Shown in pieces: positions 1-7,575 of a DNA stretch of 39,237 bases. Position numbers and translations under genes: made by a program. Below the pieces are notes generated by a model, which was given only the letters and a program-made list of their open reading frames with translations, ran no database searches and had not been told where the DNA came from. How positions within the stretch are numbered: position 1 is the stretch's first letter; the number at the start of each line of letters is the position of its first letter. The DNA lies in contig NZ_VKGK01000046.1 in the NCBI RefSeq assembly GCF_007197645.1, forward strand, positions 1 to 39,237, given 5' to 3'. The stretch comes from Shewanella hanedai. Lineage in GTDB: Bacteria > Pseudomonadota > Gammaproteobacteria > Enterobacterales > Shewanellaceae.

Positions 1-1
1 A

Positions 2-190
2 CCAAATTTCGTTACATTGTCTGGCTCGCTACTTTATTCAGAGCCATAGGGTCATCTGGTGATACAGATGGTTCACTCAAAGCGGTGAACAGCGCTTCAT
101 ACGACTTCACGTCGCACGGGCTGAAACAAGTTAGCCCCTACCAAGCAAAGCCAAATCGAAGAGATAGAAGAACAGGTGTAGATACGGCTG
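2..190 (+). repeat. Left arm of long terminal inverted repeat
   Basis: This stretch is the near-exact reverse complement of the last 189 bases of the window. By eye there are only about half a dozen mismatches, for example around 122, 145, 168 and 182. It contains a small hairpin (GTTCAC / GTGAAC around 72-91). It is non-coding as far as I can see; the short open frame across it has no recognisable family. The two arms bracket the whole window, so they may be two copies of a dispersed element in opposite orientation, and they may also mark where an assembly broke. What is seen is the match; the nature of the element is inference. Confidence 0.9.
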
Positions 191-413
191 CGAGCTTCGA
201 CTTCTGGGTGAGGTATCGCGAAGTGATACGCTTCGAACGAGAGATAGGGTCGTTCTTGGACTCCTGTCCTTCACGACATTGAGACTTCCTGTCTGGCAGA
301 TATCGAACTGGCCGTTTAACAGGGAAGTTATTGGTTTTGGTAGAGTCCACATAGCAGAAAATGTTCCCTACATTTTTCGACATTTCCTCCACTGACCCAT
401 AGGGATATGGGAA

Positions 414-575
414 ATGTCTTTAAAGCGTCTGGAACGCTTAAGACCTTGGAGATCGGACGTGCTTGCGGTGGTTCGCAAACCTTCTCTAAGAAATAGTACA
501 CATACCCAGCTGGAGGCGATAGATAACAATGAACAAACCACTTTCAAACACACCACTCAATACCAAGCCTGCTAA
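414..575 (+). CDS. Short ORF ending in a peptide conserved in both element copies
   Basis: The frame begins with ATG at 414 and encodes about 53 residues. The last 25 codons (498-572) give a peptide with core LEAIDNNEQTTFKH and end QYQAC. The right copy (minus strand, 38848-38925) encodes LEAISNHEDTTFKH and QYQSC, also followed directly by a stop codon. Several base differences between copies fall at third codon positions, which hints at coding constraint now or in an ancestor. The N-terminal halves are unrelated. There is no clear ribosome binding site and I do not recognise the family. It may be the broken tail of a former gene carried by the repeat. Confidence 0.3.
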   Translation: MSLKRLERLRPWRSDVLAVVRKPSLRNSTHTQLEAIDNNEQTTFKHTTQYQAC

Positions 576-628
576 AAGCTAAACCAGAAAATGTAAACCT
601 GTTCAAAGTAGATTTACCTCCATCTTTA

Positions 629-737
629 CCTCCGTGTACTCCGTGAAGCGCAGCGCTCCGTGGTGAGAACAAGCTTTTGCCTTTTAGTTAAACAATCCAA
701 ACAAAGACTATTCACCACTGAGGACACAGAGAAGTGC
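629..737. repeat. Imperfect inverted interspersed repeat
   Basis: The segment at 629-670 (CTCCGTGTACTCCGTG, then a GC-rich insert, then GTGGTGAGAA) is related to the reverse complement of 711-737 (CTCTGTGTCCTCAGTGGTGAA). The right arm lacks the central GC-rich insert AGCGCAGCGCT. The 40-base spacer is A/T rich. Sequences of this CTCCGTG/CACGGAG type are common dispersed intergenic repeats in proteobacteria (recollection, not searched). Just downstream, 761-789 holds a hairpin GAAGAGA / TCTCTTC and repeats the words CCAAATCGAAGAGA seen at 150-163, so another fragment of the terminal element may be present. No gene is supported in 1-410 or 576-898. Confidence 0.5.
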
Positions 738-910
738 AAAAACATAGTGCAGTATCAGAAGCCAAATCGAAGAGAGGCTTTCTCTTCAAGCCATGGGTGT
801 CGATGGGTGTGCCACATCTTTAGCTGTTCGATTGAATATTTATAGAAATATGTAATCTAATTGTGGTTCCAATACGTATAGGTTACCAAACAAGCCAAAT
901 GAGAAAGAAA

Positions 911-1093
911 ATGTTTTCTATCTTTAAATCAAATCCGACAAAAAAATTAGAAAAAATTTATGCTTTAAAGCTTGAGAAAGCGATGTATGCGCAGCGGAAT
1001 GGGGATATTAAGAGTTACTCTTTTTTAACCCTTGAAGCAGAGCAGATATACGAAAAGATTTTAGCGATAAAACAGAGTTCGAAAGGGTCATAA
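911..1093 (+). CDS. Small DUF6435-like cytoplasmic protein
   Basis: A 60-residue basic protein starting MFSIFKSNPTKKLEKIY. It has no signal peptide or membrane segment and is predicted mostly helical. The pattern FKxxPxKKL, then LEKAMxAQRNGDI, then LTLEAEQIYEKI is what I recall of the DUF6435 family of small gammaproteobacterial proteins; function is unknown. I chose the ATG at 911 because family members begin MF(S/G) and a purine-rich GAGAAAGAAA lies directly upstream. An in-frame ATG at 899 is possible. It converges on the PilZ gene. Confidence 0.6.
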   Translation: MFSIFKSNPTKKLEKIYALKLEKAMYAQRNGDIKSYSFLTLEAEQIYEKILAIKQSSKGS

Positions 1094-1126
1094 TCTTTAT
1101 GAAGTATATCTAAACCATTTAATGCG

Positions 1127-1150
1127 ATTAGCTCTCTTTCGAAGGCTAAT
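1127..1150. terminator. Weak convergent hairpin
   Basis: ATTAGC (1127-1132) can pair with GCTAAT (1145-1150) over a 12-base loop, between the converging small gene and the PilZ gene. There is no strong T tract, so the terminator role is tentative. Confidence 0.3.
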
Positions 1151-1208
1151 GGCATTAGAGGTAGATTGCAAAAGTCAGTAGGCTAAATCAAGAAAATGTT
1201 GCGAACCT

Positions 1209-1586
1209 TCATTCCAAGGTGGAATTATCATGTGCATCAATGAAGTTCTCTAACTCACGATTGAGGAGGGAGGCATCGCCAAGGTTGAGCTCTAATATGC
1301 GTCGAAGATGGCTGATGCTATCAACATCAATATGGACACATTTTAATCCCAAAAGATTGCCTGTACGGTACGTGAGTGTTGCTTCCATTTGTAATTCAAT
1401 ATCAGAGTCCGGAAGGGAGAAATCTAACATGATTAAGCCGTCGGCTGGGGAGAAGTCCTGCGGCTTTTCTACGAGCACGCCATTTAGGCTTAAATCATGA
1501 ATTTTAGTTGTCCAGATATTATCGCCTTGGCTAAGGTTGGCTTTGGTATCAAATAAAATACGGGAAAACTGGCGCCTCTCATCCAT
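1209..1586 (-). CDS. PilZ-domain protein (putative c-di-GMP receptor)
   Basis: A 125-residue soluble protein. Near the start it has MDERRQFSRI, giving the RxxxR-type motif (R4, R5, R9), and about 25 residues on DLSLNGVLV, the (D/N)xSxxG motif. Both are the cyclic di-GMP contacts of PilZ domains. The remainder fits a PilZ beta barrel followed by a helical tail. The ATG at 1586 follows AAGGAT at a good distance. It stands alone and converges with the small gene at 911-1093. No enzymatic or transmembrane part is attached, so it probably acts as a single-domain adaptor; its partner is not evident here. Other c-di-GMP proteins lie at 26.7 and 30.1 kb. Confidence 0.85.
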   Translation of the reverse strand: MDERRQFSRILFDTKANLSQGDNIWTTKIHDLSLNGVLVEKPQDFSPADGLIMLDFSLPDSDIELQMEATLTYRTGNLLGLKCVHIDVDSISHLRRILELNLGDASLLNRELENFIDAHDNSTLE

Positions 1587-1771
1587 TAGAAATCCTTAAA
1601 ATACACGTTAATAAACATCATGAAAAATTTACATAGGTAGCTACAAGCATATGCCACTTTGCTATAGGTGTAAAAATTCTATTAGGTAAATTAACGAATG
1701 ACGGGCAAAAATCATTAAATGTTGGATGAATATCATACAAAAAGGATATTTTACACATTGCTTATATGCAG

Positions 1772-1801
1772 ATATGAAAAAATATGAAAAAATATGAAAA
1801 A
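1772..1801 (+). promoter_or_regulatory. Triple TorR-box-like decamer upstream of torR
   Basis: Three consecutive copies of ATATGAAAAA occupy 1772-1781, 1782-1791 and 1792-1801 in exact 10-bp phase, one helical turn apart. They resemble the E. coli tor box decamer CTGTTCATAT read on the other strand. The array ends 33 bases before the torR start, so bound TorR would sit on or beside the promoter, which suggests autoregulation, most likely negative as in E. coli. Confidence 0.7.
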
Positions 1802-1834
1802 TTGAAGGCAGTTTTAGTGTGGAGAATATAAACC

Positions 1835-2566
1835 ATGGCGTATAACGTATTGGTTGTCGATGATGAATCTGTCATTCGAGCAAGACTAAAAGGGTATTTT
1901 GAGAAGGAGGGATACCGTGTCCATCAGGCTCAAAATGGCGAACAGATGTGGGAGGAGTTTAATCGTCAGCATATCGATCTTGTGATACTCGACATTAATC
2001 TGCAGGGCATTAACAGCATGACCTCCGGTGTTGATGGGTTAAGTCTGACGCGGGAGCTTCGTAGTCGTTCCGATGTCGGCATCATCTTGGTCACTGGTCG
2101 TGATGAAGCCATCGATAAAATCATTGGGCTTGAAATGGGCGCTGATGATTATGTGACTAAACCTTTTGAGCTGCGTGAATTGTTAGTCAGGGTGAAGAAT
2201 CTTCTCTGGCGTATCTCCCTTGTCCGCAAGGCCGAGAAAGAGATGATTGAGCAACTTGAACAGAAAGATGATGTGATTATATTCGATGGTTATGCGCTTG
2301 AACTAAACAGTCGAAAACTGCTCCATGGTGAAAACCTGATTAAGTTAACTAAGGCTGAATTTGAGTTATTAGCCGCGTTTGTGCTCCATCCTCAGCAGGT
2401 GCTATCTCGTGAGCGCCTAATGCAACAGACCAGCCACAGAAATCAAGATGTGAACGATAGAACCATTGATGTGATCCTTAGAAGGTTGCGTAATAAACTT
2501 AACCCTGAGCTTTTTGTGACCGTCCATGGCGAAGGTTATCTATTTTCAGCCAAGGTTGAAGGTTAG
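1835..2566 (+). CDS. torR: TorR response regulator of TMAO respiration
   Basis: An OmpR-family regulator of 243 residues, the transcription activator of the TMAO reductase operon, phosphorylated by TorS. The receiver domain covers about 4-120 (acidic D9/D10, phosphoacceptor D53 in LDINL, T87, K109 in TKPF). The winged-helix domain covers about 135-240 and contains LTKAEFELL and VHGEGYLF. The region VGIILVTGR...GLEMGADDYVTKP is very close to E. coli TorR as I remember it. An odd feature is a stretch QGINSMTSGVDGL after D53, about seven residues longer than the usual loop. Its stop overlaps the torT stop on the other strand (TTAG, 2563-2566). Tor-box-like repeats lie just upstream. Confidence 0.92.
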   Translation: MAYNVLVVDDESVIRARLKGYFEKEGYRVHQAQNGEQMWEEFNRQHIDLVILDINLQGINSMTSGVDGLSLTRELRSRSDVGIILVTGRDEAIDKIIGLEMGADDYVTKPFELRELLVRVKNLLWRISLVRKAEKEMIEQLEQKDDVIIFDGYALELNSRKLLHGENLIKLTKAEFELLAAFVLHPQQVLSRERLMQQTSHRNQDVNDRTIDVILRRLRNKLNPELFVTVHGEGYLFSAKVEG

Positions 2567-3642
2567 TTCACGGTATAGATGGGGTAGAAATCAGGTGGCG
2601 CTAAACTTTTATCCAGTTTACTTTTGATGTTGTGCTGATTTAGGTCCTTGCTAACGATTCCCTCGATTTTAGGTCCAATGTCCCCTGTGATAGGTTCGCC
2701 TTCCAAGGTTTTAACTACCACGTCTATTGCAAGCTTACCCTGTAATACAACGAGATCATCATTACTAAATGCAATCTTGTCTCTGAATAAACCTCTAAGT
2801 ACGCCTGGAGACAGGTAGCTGCTAACCAGTTTTACCTGATTTTCTAATTTCTTAATGCGTATCTCTCCGATCGCAGCCTCTATGGCGACCGCACTGCCTA
2901 AAATATAATCAGGACTACGTTCATCGAGTAGATGATGCAGCTGGTCACGGTACAGATTACGGTTATTATCAGTGTGGCGGATTGAAGATATGGTTATTTT
3001 ACTGTCTTTGAGCGCGGCTAAAATACCTTGATCGACCCAATCACTTTCCCCCTGTTTTTCGGGTCCAGTAAGCAGGGATACATCGACCTGCTTTTGGGCA
3101 TTTAGTGCTGAGTTAGTTGCGAGGTCATTTTTGATAAATTGGCCAGCATTCAACCCCATCTGATACCAGTTCACCCCAACTCGGGTGGTGATACTTGGAC
3201 TGTCGGTTCTATTCACCAGTGCGATAACTGGCTTAGTGATGGGCTCATGGTAATATGAGAGTAATTTTGGGGAGACGGCTCCAAGTAAAATCGCATCAAA
3301 ATCACTTTTCAAGCAGTGAGTGAGTTGGCTTAATTGTTTCTTTTTCTCATAATAACTGCCCGCTTCAAATAACTGAAGCGTGATATTAAGCTTGCTAGCT
3401 TGTTGAACTAAACCGTAATCTATGCCAATCCAGTAAGCATCCTTTAGGTGCGGAACTAAGGCGCAGATTTTCCATGGTTTACTGGCTTGTTTCAACGGTG
3501 TGTAGGTAAGTTGACTGGTCGTTTGAATTTTGACATTGAAAGGGCTACGTTGCTCTAATGACCAAGTTTCTGCATGTACCTGTAAGATAAATAAAAATGG
3601 CACCATACAGGCAACCATTGATATTTTTTTGTTGAAAAGCAC
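2563..3642 (-). CDS. torT: TorT periplasmic TMAO-binding protein
   Basis: A 359-residue periplasmic-binding-protein-like protein. It has an N-terminal signal peptide (basic MLFNKK, hydrophobic core about 9-22, cleavage after about VHA-24). The mature part has the two-lobe fold of the LacI/ribose-binding type: KICALVPHLKDAYWIGIDYG near residue 56, DAILLGAVSP near 116, and ILGSAVAIEAAIGEI near 243. In the Tor system TorT binds TMAO and docks on the periplasmic part of TorS. The start is GTG at 3642, preceded by GGAAAC. The gene lies between torR and torS, is convergent with torR, and is divergent from torS with 62 bases between them, as in other Shewanella tor loci. Confidence 0.9.
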   Translation of the reverse strand: MLFNKKISMVACMVPFLFILQVHAETWSLEQRSPFNVKIQTTSQLTYTPLKQASKPWKICALVPHLKDAYWIGIDYGLVQQASKLNITLQLFEAGSYYEKKKQLSQLTHCLKSDFDAILLGAVSPKLLSYYHEPITKPVIALVNRTDSPSITTRVGVNWYQMGLNAGQFIKNDLATNSALNAQKQVDVSLLTGPEKQGESDWVDQGILAALKDSKITISSIRHTDNNRNLYRDQLHHLLDERSPDYILGSAVAIEAAIGEIRIKKLENQVKLVSSYLSPGVLRGLFRDKIAFSNDDLVVLQGKLAIDVVVKTLEGEPITGDIGPKIEGIVSKDLNQHNIKSKLDKSLAPPDFYPIYTVN

Positions 3643-3704
3643 TTTTTGTTTCCATAAGCCAACGTAGTGTAGATTACATTGTATCAGTCATAGAAGGAAT
3701 AAGA

Positions 3705-6700
3705 GTGAGCTCTTTATCACTATCAAGAAAAAGTTTGGTCGGACGATTAATGTTAGCTTTTGGCATCCTAGGCTTACTGTTATTGCTCTTGGTTTCACTT
3801 GGCAACATGAGTTTGTACTGGGTTAATCAAGCCGATGCTTACCTCTATGATAAGGCGCTACCAGCATCAGAAGCGGCTAGGGAGTTGGCACAAGCATCCA
3901 ATGCGTTGGCTGAAAATGCCCAAGCGTTAGGCAGAGTCGAAGAGGAACATTTACGTCAGTTTATCGGACGTAATTTGTCGATCAACAGTACTAACATGCT
4001 AAGTGCGATTGCTAAGCTTAAAAGCTTGCAGGTTCAAAGTGACTGGCGCCTTGAATTGACCGCTGGTGAGATCATTCATGACTTATCACAACTGGGTAAA
4101 CAAGTCGGAAAGCGATTGTCTGTCGCTGGGCAGCTAACGGAGCAGGGAGAAGCCTTAGTACTGGCATCGAGTAACAGTATCAAGCTACTTGAAGCCGAAT
4201 TAGCCGTTGTCGATTCCTCTGTGCTTGCTAAGTTGAGTCTGGCATACCCAGAGATTGTTGGCGATGTGAGAAGTGCCGAGTTGCTGGATACTGTCATAGA
4301 ATACGATATTGATATTCAAGAGCGCCTCAATCGAGCACTGAAACTTATCCATAATATCGCGCTTATTGGCCAGCTGCTTCAATCACCAGAGCAGGAAAGA
4401 GGCCTATTGACTGTGCTTACCAGCATGTCAAACAACATGCCGTCTACTTTGTCACCCATCTCCTATCGACCTCTACCGACTCCTCAGACATATATGGATC
4501 CCAATGACACGACGTCAGGTTCCATTGTGCAAGTGGATCTGATGGCGCTGGAACTGCTTAAGGGCTTGATCAGAGATCCCGTTCGTGCTGCAGATTTAGA
4601 ACAAGAATTTCAGGTGCTACGACGTGTATCTGAAGGACTTACGATACAAAAGCAATATATCCACTTGATGACAACCCAAAATAAACAGCTGCAGATGCTC
4701 TCTAATAAGCTTTATGAGCTAAACCAAGCAGTGGATCATGCGATGTCGATTCAGCAGCAAGATGCAGAGCAGGCACGCCTTGATTATTTGGAGCGCATAG
4801 ACTGGGCCAAAGCTGGGCTGATGGGGACAGGCATATTGATGTTGATTGTCATTTTATTTGTTGTCTATCGAGTGATATATAAAGGGATCGCAGTGAGGTT
4901 AAATGAGGCCACTTACGCGCTTTCAAGGCTAAGTCTGGGGGATACGCAAGTGGCCATCAACTCCTATGGCGATGATGAGTTAACTGCAATGGCGAGTGCT
5001 ATTGAGGCCTTCAAGCAAAAAACCGCGCACAATCAAAAACTGCAACTCGAATTAAGAGAGAGTGCCGATGAACTCAGTGAACATAAAGCGGCGCTGGAGA
5101 TCACCGTCGAAGCCCGCACAGAAGAGTTAGCTATTGCCAATAGGCATTTGGATTCGGAAGCGAAAGGGCATGCGCAAGCACGCAATATGGCCGAGGAGGC
5201 CAATCAAGCAAAATCCCTCTTTTTAGCGACCATGAGCCATGAGATCCGCACGCCCTTAAATGGCTTATTAGGTACGCTGACTTTACTGGGGCATTCAGAG
5301 CTGCCAGTCGCTCAGAAGCAGATGTTAGCGTTATCGCAATACAGCGGCACTTTACTGCAAACGGTACTTAACGATATTTTAGATTTTTCGCGACTAGAGC
5401 AAGGTAAGTTAAGCAATGAACCGCGCCCTGTCGCCATCAAAGAACTTCTCGATGATGTGGTTGCTATTATGCTCGCTGGGGCTGGGCTTGCTGGGCTAAA
5501 CCTAGTGATAGAGTGCTCAAAACTGCCTGATTGGATCAATATTGATGGCCCTAAGTTAAGGCAAGTATTGTTTAACCTTATTGGCAATGGGATTAAGTTT
5601 ACCCCCGAAGGAGAGGTGAGATTAAAAGTTTGGGTTGATGGCAAAGCGCTGTGTTTCATGGTGATCGATTCGGGAGTGGGGATTAGCGAACAAGCTAAAG
5701 AGCACCTGTTTAAAGCCTACAGTGCGCATCTGAATCATGGTCGTTCTCGAGGTACTGGTCTTGGTCTTGCCATCAGTAAAGAGCTGGTGGAGCTGATGTG
5801 CCATACGCCTGAGCATGAGAGCGTGATTGAGGATTGTTATCAACCTCTTTGGGTTGAAAGTGAAGTGGGTAAGGGGAGTCGTTTTGGTTTCAGTTTGCCG
5901 CTTATTTTTTGCTCTCAAGCGAATGAACATGTTGAGGCACCACAGCGTGAGGTGAATAAAAAACGTATTTTGGTGATTGAGGATAATAAAGTGAATGCCA
6001 TGGTGGCTCAAGGTTTCCTCGCGCACTTAGGTCATGAGTCCGAACTTGCGAACAGTTGTGCTGAGGCGCGTCAGATCTATAAGACTAGTGTTCAAAGTTT
6101 CGATGCCATCATGTTGGATATTCAACTGGGTGATGGATCGGGGCTCGATCTGTTAAATGAATTAAGAGAGATGACGCATCAAGCCACCCATGATCTGGAA
6201 ATTGCAGCATTTACGGCACAAACTCAGTCAGATGATATGGTTAATTATCAACAGATGGGCTTCGATATCGTGTTAGGTAAGCCGCTTAATATGCAGATGC
6301 TTGCGGCATGGATTGGGGCTGCTAAGCCTGAGAATATCACTGTCAGTGATGCATTAAATCCACAACCAGTAAATGAAGTTGTGGCGTTAACTCAAGCATT
6401 GCTTTGTGAAGATGAACTTAGTGATTTAATTGATCAACAGCAGATAAAACAAGATATCGAATATTTAGGCGTTGAGGCTGTTGTTGAGATGATGGAGCTG
6501 TATCGAGAATCAAGTCAGGTTCAGTTGTCTGCACTCACTCAGGAGAGTGACAACAGAAATGCTGTGCTCCACGCGTTAAAAGGCAGCAGTGCGAGCATGG
6601 GATTAAAGGCGTTATCTGAACTCTGTAAACGCCTTGAAAAAACAGATTATCAGTTGGATGAACACCTAAAACTGCAACGATTACATCAGGATTCTTTAGC

Positions 6701-6734
6701 GATGTTAACGCAGCTCATTGAAAAAGAGCAGTGA
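3705..6734 (+). CDS. torS: TorS unorthodox sensor kinase (TMAO)
   Basis: A 1009-residue tripartite inner-membrane kinase that senses TMAO through TorT and phosphorylates TorR by phosphorelay. Membrane segments are at about 15-38 and 370-392, enclosing a ~330-residue helical periplasmic sensor. These are followed by HAMP (about 390-440), coiled coil to about 500, HisKA with MSHEIRTPLNG (H512), HATPase with NLIGNGIKF (N-box), DSGVGI and GTGLGLAI, a receiver with VIEDN and D805 (MLDIQL), and a C-terminal HPt with LHALKGSSAS (H956). It is somewhat longer than E. coli TorS (about 900 residues). The GTG start at 3705 has AAGGA at 3694-3698. The stop lies about 65 bases from the convergent ygjV-like gene. 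Confidence 0.95.
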   Translation: MSSLSLSRKSLVGRLMLAFGILGLLLLLLVSLGNMSLYWVNQADAYLYDKALPASEAARELAQASNALAENAQALGRVEEEHLRQFIGRNLSINSTNMLSAIAKLKSLQVQSDWRLELTAGEIIHDLSQLGKQVGKRLSVAGQLTEQGEALVLASSNSIKLLEAELAVVDSSVLAKLSLAYPEIVGDVRSAELLDTVIEYDIDIQERLNRALKLIHNIALIGQLLQSPEQERGLLTVLTSMSNNMPSTLSPISYRPLPTPQTYMDPNDTTSGSIVQVDLMALELLKGLIRDPVRAADLEQEFQVLRRVSEGLTIQKQYIHLMTTQNKQLQMLSNKLYELNQAVDHAMSIQQQDAEQARLDYLERIDWAKAGLMGTGILMLIVILFVVYRVIYKGIAVRLNEATYALSRLSLGDTQVAINSYGDDELTAMASAIEAFKQKTAHNQKLQLELRESADELSEHKAALEITVEARTEELAIANRHLDSEAKGHAQARNMAEEANQAKSLFLATMSHEIRTPLNGLLGTLTLLGHSELPVAQKQMLALSQYSGTLLQTVLNDILDFSRLEQGKLSNEPRPVAIKELLDDVVAIMLAGAGLAGLNLVIECSKLPDWINIDGPKLRQVLFNLIGNGIKFTPEGEVRLKVWVDGKALCFMVIDSGVGISEQAKEHLFKAYSAHLNHGRSRGTGLGLAISKELVELMCHTPEHESVIEDCYQPLWVESEVGKGSRFGFSLPLIFCSQANEHVEAPQREVNKKRILVIEDNKVNAMVAQGFLAHLGHESELANSCAEARQIYKTSVQSFDAIMLDIQLGDGSGLDLLNELREMTHQATHDLEIAAFTAQTQSDDMVNYQQMGFDIVLGKPLNMQMLAAWIGAAKPENITVSDALNPQPVNEVVALTQALLCEDELSDLIDQQQIKQDIEYLGVEAVVEMMELYRESSQVQLSALTQESDNRNAVLHALKGSSASMGLKALSELCKRLEKTDYQLDEHLKLQRLHQDSLAMLTQLIEKEQ

Positions 6735-6800
6735 ACAGCCTCATCAGAATGCCACTAAGCCAGTTGACTTGGGCTGCATCCTGACTAAGCCATGATAGCT

Positions 6801-7322
6801 TTATGCTGATTGATATTGTGGCAGGCGCAGGCTTTCTCTAATTTGATAGCCGATGATGACGATAGTGATCACCTGATATATGACGCCTGACCATGAGTTG
6901 AGATGAAGCGATAAGCTTAGATTACAGGCATTGCTGACTAACATAGCCCATCGTAATCGGATCCCTGATGTGTGAATAAGCGCAAAACTCATGATGACGG
7001 CGGCAAACACAGCACACCATTCGCTCCAATGTTGAGCCCAAAACCAGCCTAGCAGTATGGCCAGTGACGCGAAAATAGGTGCGAGTATGGCTCGACGGCA
7101 ATAACGGCCAGCGCAAAAGCGTCCCATATTCAGTAGCTGATTGGCCATGCCCAGTGGGCTTCCGAGTAAACCTAAATGAAGTGATGTCAGGCCCGCTGCC
7201 ACGATGTTTCCGCTCAGCAGTTTTTGGTCATTTTTTTGTGCGTTTGCCCACCAAGCTAACAACATGGAGATGAAACCAATACCTTGGGCGATCAATAGAT
7301 GAGATACGTCGAACACTAACAA
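6801..7322 (-). CDS. YgjV-type inner membrane protein
   Basis: A 173-residue membrane protein with five or six hydrophobic segments (about 8-27, 38-60, 78-95, 99-116, 122-142, 145-163). The opening AQGIGFISMLLAWWANAQKND and the later LHLGLLGSPLGMANQLLNM fit the Imp/YgjV family (PF10688) of uncharacterised inner membrane proteins. No catalytic motif is visible. It lies between torS and an RNA helicase gene, on the opposite strand to both, and nothing ties it to TMAO respiration. Together with the next two genes it separates torS from torECAD. Confidence 0.65.
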   Translation of the reverse strand: MLVFDVSHLLIAQGIGFISMLLAWWANAQKNDQKLLSGNIVAAGLTSLHLGLLGSPLGMANQLLNMGRFCAGRYCRRAILAPIFASLAILLGWFWAQHWSEWCAVFAAVIMSFALIHTSGIRLRWAMLVSNACNLSLSLHLNSWSGVIYQVITIVIIGYQIRESLRLPQYQSA

Positions 7323-7508
7323 TAATCCGATAAAATATAACAGCGGGCTATTGTCGTTATTTTGAACAGAATAACTGTGATCTTGGTTGTTTTTGCTAAT
7401 TTAATGACCAATTATTCTGTGCTTTGTGATCCAAGTACCTTTCTTTTGAGGGGGCGAGGAAAGTGACATATTGCTTTCAAGATAGCTATTAATATTCGGC
7501 AGCGTCAT

Positions 7509-7538
7509 CTGACAAAATCAACTGATTTCTGTTACACT
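7509..7538 (+). promoter_or_regulatory. Candidate sigma-70 promoter for the helicase gene
   Basis: CTGACA at 7509-7514 and TACACT at 7533-7538 are separated by 18 bases and lie about 38-67 bases before the helicase start. This is a plausible -35/-10 pair judged by eye. Confidence 0.45.
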
Positions 7539-7575
7539 GCGCGCCAATTTTGTTGGGCTGATTACTGGTGTATTT

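Larger units (their letters stand above)
2..597 (+). mobile_element. Left copy of a dispersed element with conserved ends and variable core
   Basis: Beyond the terminal 189 bases, a second block at about 498-597 matches the reverse complement of about 38826-38925 at roughly three quarters identity without gaps. It ends in a shared tail (AAGCTAAA then ATGTAA). Between the blocks the left copy has about 310 bases and the right copy about 120, and these cores do not align. A short open frame (414-575, 53 codons) ends in a peptide shared with the right copy. No transposase, integrase or recognised terminal signature is visible, so the class of element is unknown. The outer limit is the window edge. 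Confidence 0.55.

Noticed and set aside
85..282. Open frame of 65 codons across the left inverted repeat
   Set aside because: No ribosome binding site, no recognisable domain, and the right copy does not preserve the frame beyond the repeat.
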